This document shows positions 58,271 through 64,000 of a DNA stretch of 64,000 nucleotides, in pieces; positions within the stretch are counted from its first letter, which is position 1; each line of letters starts with the position of its first letter. A model generated the notes under the pieces. The model did no database searches and was not told where the DNA came from. It saw only the letters and a program-made list of their open reading frames with translations. The position numbers and the translations under genes were made by a program. Origin of the DNA: a bacterium (lineage in GTDB: Bacteria; Myxococcota_A; Polyangia; Nannocystales; Nannocystaceae); assembly GCA_024742475.1 (NCBI GenBank), contig JANSYI010000003.1, forward strand, positions 310,001-374,000, written 5' to 3'.

Positions 58271-58275
58271 CCAAA

Positions 58276-58752
58276 CTAATCCATCGCCGTGGGGTCTTCG
58301 TGGTTGCGCAGCGGCCCCGCCAGGTCGCGCGTGTAGACGCGGTGCTCGGCGCTCACCGAGTAGCCCAGCGTGCCGAAGAAGAGGTGGCCGCTCTTGCGGT
58401 GGCGACGGAAGCTCGTGGCGACGTCGTCGATGCCGCGGCGCAGCGCCCAGTTGTGCAGGCGTTCGAGCAGCGCGCGTCCGGTGCCCTGGCCTCGGTGCGC
58501 CGAGGCGACCACGAGGAGCTGAACGTCGACCCGGGGCCGGATCTCGAGGCTGATCGTGACCGAGGCGTGCAGCATGCCGACGATGCCGTGTGGACGCTCG
58601 ATGGCCACCAGCACGACGTGGTCGGTCGTCCCGAGCACGCGCTCGAGACGTCGGCGGGCGAGCGCCTCTTCGACATCGTGGCCGAGCTCGAGGAGCATCC
58701 GGCAGATGTCGGCGGCGTCTTCGAGCTGGGCTTCGCGGAGCTGCACCGGCAT
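58276..58752 (-). CDS. GNAT family acetyltransferase
   Basis: 158 residues. Acetyl-CoA-binding motif RGQGTGRALLERLHNWA (about 90-107), N-terminal LREAQLEDAADICRMLLELG, and beta-strand core LVAIERPHGIVGMLHAS. Substrate unknown. It starts 27 nt after imuB stops and is on the same strand, so it is probably in the same SOS-controlled transcript. Confidence 0.88.
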   Translation of the reverse strand: MPVQLREAQLEDAADICRMLLELGHDVEEALARRRLERVLGTTDHVVLVAIERPHGIVGMLHASVTISLEIRPRVDVQLLVVASAHRGQGTGRALLERLHNWALRRGIDDVATSFRRHRKSGHLFFGTLGYSVSAEHRVYTRDLAGPLRNHEDPTAMD

Positions 58753-58779
58753 GAACGATGCGATGGTACGCGAAAGAGG

Positions 58780-60267
58780 TCAGTCGACGAAGCCGTGCAG
58801 CATCCAGCGCCTGCGCGGCCGGTCGTAGAAGATCCACAGCGTCTCGCCCGTGGAGGTGTGGGCGAAGTAGTAGTCGCGTTCGACGGTGCGGACCCACCAG
58901 CCGCCGCTGACTCGGTACGGGCCATCGAGCCCGGTGATCGTGCCTCTGCGCCCCAGCCACGCTTCGGGTTCGTGGCGTGGGCGGGCGGGCAGCGGCAGGG
59001 GGCGCGGCAGCACGCGCCGACACAGCGGCAGGGGGCCGCGCGCGTCGCCGACCGACGGAAAACCGACGTGCTGCACGGGCTCCCAGGCAAAGCTGGCCTC
59101 GGGGAGGTGGGCTGCGCGAAGCGTGGCGCGGGTGACGGACTCGGGTCCGTAGGCGGCACGGAGCCGGGCGATGGCTCGCCCCGCGGCCTCGAGGTCGCGC
59201 CGGCTCTGGGTGCGAAACAGCGCCAGCTGCTCGGTGGTGGCGTCGGTGCCCTCGAGCCGCACCCGGACCTCCTCGATCGGCGCGGGCAGGGTGAGCGACT
59301 CGAGGCGCAGCCGCACCAGGTCGAGCAGCGAGACGACGTCGAGCGTGGGGCCGGCCGGCTCGATGTACTGATCGACTGCGCCCGCGTGGTCGAGCTTCAG
59401 CTCGAGGTGCAGCATCGACAGCGCCTGGTGACGGGCGGCGAGCTGCTTCATCAGGCCATGCAGCGTGCCCTTGAGCCCGAAGAGCAGCCGGGTGTGGTTG
59501 GCGTCGGGGGGCTCGAGCTGCAGCTCGCCTTCGACCGGATCCTCGAGCGGACGCGGCTGCATCGGCGACCAGCGATCCGAGGCCAGCGCGTGGAGTTTGG
59601 CGGCTTCGGAGCCGAATCGCGTGGGGAGCTCGGCCGCCGGCAGCCGCAGGAACGCGCCGAGCGTGCGGATCCCGAGCACGAGCAGGTGATCGCGCAGCTT
59701 GGGTGAGATGCCCAGCGCGGACAGGGGGACCTTGGCCGCGCGGCGAGACTCGAGGTGAGGGGAGGGCAGGACCTGCATGCGCCGCGGGCCGGCCGTGCGC
59801 GCGATGGCGTAGGCGCGATAGCGGTGAAAGCCGACGGCCACCGACGCGACCCACCCCGCGGCACGAAGCGCTTCGGCCAGGGCTTGGCCCCACTGCTCGA
59901 TGCTGCCGTACAGCGGCACCATGCCCGAGGGGTCGACCCAGAACACGCCCGGCTCTTGGGTGGAGGGCTCGACCCGCGGCGTGAAATTGCACAGCGCCAG
60001 GTGCAGCTCGCTCACCGCCGCATCGATCTCGTGGGGCTCGACCACCGCCGCGCGGAGGTCGTGGCTGAGCGAGCGCGCCGCGGCGAAGGTCATGCCCGGC
60101 AGGATGCGGAGCCGGCGAGCGTGCGCGTTGGCCCACAGGATGACGCCCTGCGGCCGGTCGTCGCGAACCACGACCGCGGGCAAGGGTCGCCACTGCGGCT
60201 GACGCGACAGCAACAGCTGTAGCGGCAGGGCCGGAACGTCGACGCACGCGATCCGAGAGGCAGGCAC
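58780..60267 (-). CDS. imuB: ImuB-type Y-family polymerase-like protein
   Basis: 495 residues. Begins RIACVDVPALPLQLLLSRQPQWRPLPAVVV, the ImuB version of the Y-family N-terminus, where catalytic DxD residues are replaced; the SxDE palm motif is also changed to WVDPSGMVPLYGS. It should not polymerise. ImuB bridges DnaE2 to the beta clamp. Later helix-hairpin-helix and little-finger regions (LRDHLLVLGIRTLGAFLRLPAAELPTRFG) are present. The GTG start at 60267 is used; an ATG at 60271 is in another frame. A CTG-N10-CAG box lies 15 nt upstream. No imuA is adjacent. Confidence 0.92.
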   Translation of the reverse strand: MPASRIACVDVPALPLQLLLSRQPQWRPLPAVVVRDDRPQGVILWANAHARRLRILPGMTFAAARSLSHDLRAAVVEPHEIDAAVSELHLALCNFTPRVEPSTQEPGVFWVDPSGMVPLYGSIEQWGQALAEALRAAGWVASVAVGFHRYRAYAIARTAGPRRMQVLPSPHLESRRAAKVPLSALGISPKLRDHLLVLGIRTLGAFLRLPAAELPTRFGSEAAKLHALASDRWSPMQPRPLEDPVEGELQLEPPDANHTRLLFGLKGTLHGLMKQLAARHQALSMLHLELKLDHAGAVDQYIEPAGPTLDVVSLLDLVRLRLESLTLPAPIEEVRVRLEGTDATTEQLALFRTQSRRDLEAAGRAIARLRAAYGPESVTRATLRAAHLPEASFAWEPVQHVGFPSVGDARGPLPLCRRVLPRPLPLPARPRHEPEAWLGRRGTITGLDGPYRVSGGWWVRTVERDYYFAHTSTGETLWIFYDRPRRRWMLHGFVD

Positions 60268-60282
60268 CCATGGATCGATATA

Positions 60283-60298
60283 CTGTTCATGTTTTCAG
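60283..60298. promoter_or_regulatory. LexA-type box upstream of imuB
   Basis: CTG-TTCATGTTTT-CAG, in the wider context TACTGTTCATG...CAGGT, matches CTG-N10-CAG and ends 15 nt before the imuB start. Spacing to the start is nearly the same as for the dnaE2 box. Confidence 0.75.
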
Positions 60299-60302
60299 GT
60301 TC

Positions 60303-60338
60303 AAGAGATCTCTTCAGATCGAGCGTCTCTGCTCGATC
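60303..60338. promoter_or_regulatory. Two palindromes beside the imuB box
   Basis: AAGAGATCTCTT (60303-60314, perfect 12-bp palindrome) and GATCGAGC-gtctct-GCTCGATC (60317-60338, perfect 8-bp arms), in the divergent region between imuB and the phosphatidyltransferase gene. Candidate operators or a transcript-start hairpin; owner gene unknown. Confidence 0.45.
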
Positions 60339-60409
60339 CTGGCGTTCTGCGAGCGCGCGGAGACGGCGCGGAAGGCACGCGCAGCCCGGTTGCGTCACAC
60401 TGGGGGCGC

Positions 60410-61819
60410 GTGAACGACCCCGCGTCACGCCGTCCGCGAGGGCGGTACCGCTTCTTGCCGCGTCCGCGGTGGGTCTCGGAGTTTCACGCGTGGGTCGGGC
60501 GACGGGTCGCGGTCAACCCGATGATGTTCTCGGCGATCAAGTTCGTCGTCGTCACGCCGCTGCTCATCGCCGCGCTGCACCCGGTCGCCGCGCTGCCGAG
60601 CACCCGCGCCGTGGTGCTGGGGCTGCTCGTCTCCTTCTTGCTGCTCGACTACCTCGACGCGGTCGTCGCTCGCCACCGCGAGGTCGAGTCGAAGGCCGCG
60701 CGGGTGCTCGATCGCGTCACCGACTATCCGCTGCTCATCGCGGTCGCGTTCTTTGCCGTGCCGCTGGTCGACGTGCGCCTGTTGGTCGCCAAGGTCGCCC
60801 TCGACTTCGCGCTGCTGGGCCTGTACGTGCTCGGCCGCGGTCGCACCGACAACCGCCTGCGCGCGGGCATCAGCTACGCCGCTCTCATCGCGCTGCTCTT
60901 CGCGGTGCAAGGGTGGGGCGGCCGCGTGCTCACCTCGCAAGCGATCGAGTACCTGCTGTGGGCCAACATCGCCTACTCGGCGACCACGGCGGCGTTCTAC
61001 CTGGGGCTGCTGCAAAAGCGCTTCGTTGCCGACGCGCTCTCGGGCGCCAACCTCCTGTGCGGCATCTTCAGCATCATCTTCGCCTCGCGGGGCCGCTTCG
61101 AGGTGAGCTTGATGTTCGTGCTGCTCGGCACCGCCTTCGATGGGTTCGACGGCGCCGCGGCGCGACGCTGGGGAGGCACGCGCATGGGCGTGTACTCCGA
61201 CGACGTCGCCGACGGCGTCAACTACGGCATCGCGCCCGGGTTTGCGCTGTACTACGTGCTCGGAGAGGGCCTCTCGGGGCTGTTCGTCGGGATCTTCTAC
61301 GCCGTGTTCGTCATCGCGCGGCTGGTGTTCTTCACGCTCAACAAGGCCGACAGCGACCCCAACTACTTCTCCGGCGTGCCCTCTCCGGTGGGCGGCATCG
61401 TGGCCATGGCCTCGATCGTGCTCTTCGAACACGAGCCGGGCGCGTTGGGGCTGATGATCGGCATCGCGTGCGCGCAGATGGTGTCGTTCTCGACCCACTA
61501 CCGCCACCTAGGCCGCGCCATCGCCAAGCACCGCAAGGCGCTCGTCGGCGCGCCGCTGTACCTGGTCGTTCTACTCATCGGGCTGCGGATGGGCGGCGCC
61601 AAGGGGGCATCGGCGGTGATCCTCACCGGCAACCTCGCCTACGGGTTCTTGCCGATGGTCCTCGCGTTTCAGCGGGTGGTGTCGATCCGCCGTACGGCGC
61701 GAGAGGACGACCCCGTGGGCGAGGGCGCCGACGAGGCCGACAGCGACGCGTCCGCCCCCGACGAGGACGAGGCGCAGTCTTCTCTGGCGTCGGCGGCCAC
61801 GGTCGATGCATCCTCCTGA
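60410..61819 (+). CDS. CDP-alcohol phosphatidyltransferase, two domains
   Basis: 469 residues with about twelve helices and two CDP-OH-P domains in tandem. The second has the full catalytic motif AFDGFDGAAARRWGGTRMGVYSDDVADG (D-x2-DG-x2-AR...G-x3-D-x3-D). The first has only LLDYLDAVVARHREVESKAARVLDRVTDY, lacking the second Gly, so it may be inactive. It transfers a phosphatidyl group from CDP-diacylglycerol to an alcohol (serine, inositol or similar). A short acidic C-terminal tail follows. GTG start. The methyltransferase gene starts 3 nt after its stop. Confidence 0.85.
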   Translation: MNDPASRRPRGRYRFLPRPRWVSEFHAWVGRRVAVNPMMFSAIKFVVVTPLLIAALHPVAALPSTRAVVLGLLVSFLLLDYLDAVVARHREVESKAARVLDRVTDYPLLIAVAFFAVPLVDVRLLVAKVALDFALLGLYVLGRGRTDNRLRAGISYAALIALLFAVQGWGGRVLTSQAIEYLLWANIAYSATTAAFYLGLLQKRFVADALSGANLLCGIFSIIFASRGRFEVSLMFVLLGTAFDGFDGAAARRWGGTRMGVYSDDVADGVNYGIAPGFALYYVLGEGLSGLFVGIFYAVFVIARLVFFTLNKADSDPNYFSGVPSPVGGIVAMASIVLFEHEPGALGLMIGIACAQMVSFSTHYRHLGRAIAKHRKALVGAPLYLVVLLIGLRMGGAKGASAVILTGNLAYGFLPMVLAFQRVVSIRRTAREDDPVGEGADEADSDASAPDEDEAQSSLASAATVDASS

Positions 61820-61822
61820 GCC

Positions 61823-63031
61823 ATGTCCAAGCGCTCCAATCCCGGCCGTCGCGCCCTCGATAACGTGGGTGGCAAAGCGAGGGCGCACGGCGACGCGGGC
61901 GAGGGCGCCCGGCTCGCGGCGATCCTCGACGCCGCGCAGGCCGAAGACGTCGACTGGCTGACGCACGGGTTTCACAGCTATCCGGCCCGCATGCACCCCG
62001 CGGTGGCCCGCGGCGTGCTCGAGGCCTACGCGACGCCCGGTGATCGCGTGCTCGACCCGTTCTGCGGCAGCGGCACGGTGCTGGTCGAGAGCCTCGTCTC
62101 GGGCATGCGCAGCCGCGGCGTCGACCTCAACCCGATCGCGATCCGTCTGGCGGGGGTCAAGTGCCAGGTCCGCGACGCCGCCTCCCGCAAGGCGTTCGGC
62201 ACGATGCTCGCCGAGGTGGTCGATGTGTCGAAGGAACGCGTGCGTCGCAAGGCGCCCGCGATGGCGCCGCTGAACGCCAAGGAGCGGGCGCACTACGAGG
62301 TGCACGTGCTCAAGGAGCTCGCCGGTCTGCACGACATCATCGGCGCGCTCGAGCCAGGCCCCGACAAGGCGGCGCTGCAGATGCTGCTCACCGCGATCGT
62401 GGTCAAGTTCTCCAAGCAGCGGGCCGACACGGCGCGCGGCGAGGACCAGGCGCCGCGCCGCATCGGTCGGTTCATCCCCAGCGAGTTCTACGGTCGCAAG
62501 GGCCAGGAACTCATCGAGCGCTGGGCCGATCTCGAGGGTGCCTGTGCGCAGGCCGGAGCCTGGTATCGCCCCAAGGTGGTCGAAGGTGACGCCACGCGCT
62601 TGAAGGACGCCGTGCCCGAGGGCTGGAGCGCGCACCTCGTGCTCACCTCACCCCCCTACGGGGGCACCTACGACTACGTGCAGCACCACGCGCTGCGCTA
62701 CCCGTGGCTGGGTGTGTCCACCAAGGCGTTCGCCGCCGGCGAGCTGGGTGCCCGCCGCAACCTCTCGGGCAAGGCCGCGCTCGAGCGTTGGGACGACGAG
62801 GTCACCGCCATGCTCGGCAGCATGCAGAGCGTGCTCGAGGACCAGGGGCAGATCGTCGTGCTCATGGGTGACGGCGAGGTCGCGGGCAAGCGCGTCGACG
62901 TCGTCCCGCAGCTGGAGACGCTGGCGGGCCCGCTCGGGTTGCGGGTGGTCGCGTGGGCCTCGCAGCGGCGCAGGGACTGGAAGGGCGGCAAGCCCCGCGC
63001 CGAGGCCCTGGTGTTGCTGCGGCGCGCGTAG
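61823..63031 (+). CDS. SAM-dependent DNA methyltransferase, orphan
   Basis: 402 residues. Motif I DPFCGSGTV (residue 78 on), followed about 200 residues later by the catalytic motif TSPPYGG (residue 275 on), as in N4-cytosine or N6-adenine methylases. The motif order and the wide gap differ from compact beta-class enzymes. An N-terminal HGFHSYPARMHPAVARGVLEAY is conserved in this type. No restriction gene or specificity subunit is adjacent. RNA methylation cannot be excluded. It follows the phosphatidyltransferase gene by 3 nt. Confidence 0.88.
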   Translation: MSKRSNPGRRALDNVGGKARAHGDAGEGARLAAILDAAQAEDVDWLTHGFHSYPARMHPAVARGVLEAYATPGDRVLDPFCGSGTVLVESLVSGMRSRGVDLNPIAIRLAGVKCQVRDAASRKAFGTMLAEVVDVSKERVRRKAPAMAPLNAKERAHYEVHVLKELAGLHDIIGALEPGPDKAALQMLLTAIVVKFSKQRADTARGEDQAPRRIGRFIPSEFYGRKGQELIERWADLEGACAQAGAWYRPKVVEGDATRLKDAVPEGWSAHLVLTSPPYGGTYDYVQHHALRYPWLGVSTKAFAAGELGARRNLSGKAALERWDDEVTAMLGSMQSVLEDQGQIVVLMGDGEVAGKRVDVVPQLETLAGPLGLRVVAWASQRRRDWKGGKPRAEALVLLRRA

Positions 63032-63070
63032 GTGCTGCGGCGCGCGGGCCGAGCGTGGTACGCCTCGCCC

Positions 63071-63637
63071 ATGGTTCGAGTTGCCACGCTGTGCATCGTG
63101 TCGAGCGTCCTCGCCTGTGGGGGCGCCGCGCCACAGTCCTCACCCGGGGGCGAGACTCGCAAGGAGAAGAAGACCGACACCGCAAACGAAGCTGCGGCGG
63201 GGGCGGGCGAGGCGGAGTCCAAGGTGGTGTATCCGGCGATTCCGCCGCGCGGAACCCTGGTCCTCGAGGGCAGCTCGGGCGCGTGGGCCGACGCGACGTT
63301 CACCGGGAGCCCCACGCAGGAGACCTTCAGTCGGCAGACCGGGACCCTGTACACCCAGACGAAGCCGAAGGCCGACGGGGAGACGCCGCTGACCTACACG
63401 TTCAAGGAGACCATCACGTCGCTGACCCCCGGAGAGCACCGCGTGCGCGAAGGGTTCACCGTGTACGGCTTGGGTGGGAATCTGGACACCTACAGCTTCT
63501 CGGGGACCGTCAACGTCGAGACCCTCGACGCCGCAGCGGGGGTCTTCGCGTTCGCGTACGTCGGCTCGCTGGCGCTCGAGGGCAAGCAAAGCGCGGTGCA
63601 GGGCGCCGTCAACGTGCAGGTTCCGCCCGGCGGCTGA
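63071..63637 (+). CDS. Small lipoprotein, unknown
   Basis: 188 residues from ATG 63071. MVRVATLCIVSSVLAC (lipobox Cys16), a Lys/Glu/Asp/Ala linker, then a beta-rich domain (GTLVLEGSSGAWADATFTGSPTQETFSRQTGTLYTQTKPKADGE...FTVYGLGGNLDTYSFSGTVNVETL). No family recognised. The preceding methyltransferase ends 39 nt upstream. Confidence 0.65.
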   Translation: MVRVATLCIVSSVLACGGAAPQSSPGGETRKEKKTDTANEAAAGAGEAESKVVYPAIPPRGTLVLEGSSGAWADATFTGSPTQETFSRQTGTLYTQTKPKADGETPLTYTFKETITSLTPGEHRVREGFTVYGLGGNLDTYSFSGTVNVETLDAAAGVFAFAYVGSLALEGKQSAVQGAVNVQVPPGG

Positions 63638-63701
63638 TCCTCTTCGCCACTTTTTCGGCGCTCGCGGTGATCAAAACCCGCGGTGCGCGAACTGTCCTCG
63701 C

Positions 63702-64000
63702 GTGACCTGCTCTGCGCGCCGCGTTTCGTCCTCTGGGTACCCCTCACAGCTGCGCACGATCGCGCACGGGCTTGGCGTCTTGGGGGCATTGGCCCTGCTG
63801 GCGGCTTCGGGATGCGACGCGGGGTCGGATGAGGGCGCCACTGAAGGCTCCACCGCAACCGACGGGGAGAGCGACGGGACGGGCGGCCCCAGCACGGACG
63901 GCGAGACGGGCTCGGGCGAGACGGGCTCGGGCGAGACCGACCCGAGCGGGTCGTCGGGAGATCCGAGCACCGGCGACCCGGTCGACCTCGACGTCAACCC
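63702..64000 (+). CDS. Lipoprotein start, 3' end outside window
   Basis: GTG start, then HGLGVLGALALLAASGC (lipobox LAASGC, about residue 40) and an Asp/Glu/Gly/Ser linker with two GETGSGE units before the window ends. This is the same design as the other surface lipoproteins in the window; the functional domain lies beyond the edge. The N-terminal extension before the hydrophobic core is long, so a later start is possible. Confidence 0.6.
   Translation, partial: MTCSARRVSSSGYPSQLRTIAHGLGVLGALALLAASGCDAGSDEGATEGSTATDGESDGTGGPSTDGETGSGETGSGETDPSGSSGDPSTGDPVDLDVN

Noticed and set aside
58780..60267. ImuB considered as an active Pol IV (DinB)
   Set aside because: The N-terminal catalytic acidic residues and the SxDE motif are replaced, as in ImuB proteins.

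Overview
The window is chromosomal DNA from a GC-rich bacterium, most likely a myxobacterium (Myxococcota, with a lipoprotein style like the Nannocystaceae). The signs are: many lipoproteins whose lipobox Cys is followed by long Ser/Thr/Gly/Asp linkers; a protease ending in a MYXO-CTERM-like tail (Gly-Cys, short hydrophobic stretch, Arg cluster) at 35712-37889; myxobacterial Cys-rich repeats at 39409-40629; and an FHA-type sigma-54 activator, a hybrid histidine kinase, PrkA and CHAD proteins. I see no rRNA, transposase, phage or CRISPR. There is one tRNA, tRNA-Val(CAC).

Layout. 1-9.6 kb: end of a TPR protein, a REC-PAS-HK-REC kinase, a fused ABC exporter, a beta-propeller lipoprotein, DUF4169, an FHA/sigma-54 activator coupled to a Gly-rich lipoprotein, and two small proteins. 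9.6-16.6 kb: CHAD protein; a DUF4266-DUF3570-TlpA cell-envelope cluster; a zinc-peptidase/ATP-grasp pair; an AI-2E exporter; an orphan LytTR regulator. 16.6-22.4 kb: S41 peptidase coupled to a lipoprotein, a Dabb protein, a TPR protein, a DUF4382-like lipoprotein, tRNA-Val. 22.5-28.5 kb: RidA, a large carboxypeptidase-regulatory-like repeat protein, a lipoprotein, PrkA. 28.5-29.1 kb: a gene-free large inverted repeat. 29.1-40.6 kb: low-complexity secreted pair, PBP4-type carboxypeptidase, vWA lipoprotein, second S41 peptidase, thermolysin-like protease followed by an SdpA-like/HTTM pair, Cys-repeat lipoprotein. 40.7-46.9 kb: DUF3311-like/sodium symporter pair, ferredoxin-NADP reductase-like protein, DUF885 lipoprotein, DUF4388 protein.

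46.9-48.9 kb holds the most interesting locus. A small lipoprotein-like peptide with two Ala-Gly-Cys-Pro-Gly-Ala motifs is followed, after a terminator-like hairpin, by a DUF692 multinuclear-iron oxidase and a coupled DUF2063-like partner. The order is that of bufferin/methanobactin-type RiPP operons, but the precursor does not resemble the families I know.

49-64 kb: a c-type cytochrome lipoprotein, a tandem pair of Cys-rich lipoproteins, the SOS mutagenesis polymerase DnaE2, a repeat-motif protein, a Uma2 nuclease with a fragment of a second copy, a carbohydrate-binding-like lipoprotein, ImuB with a GNAT gene behind it, a double-domain CDP-alcohol phosphatidyltransferase, an orphan DNA methyltransferase and two lipoproteins, the last cut by the window edge. 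dnaE2 and imuB lie about 3.3 kb apart with other genes between them, but each has a CTG-N10-CAG LexA-type box 12-15 nt upstream of its start. They therefore look like one dispersed SOS mutasome without a visible imuA.
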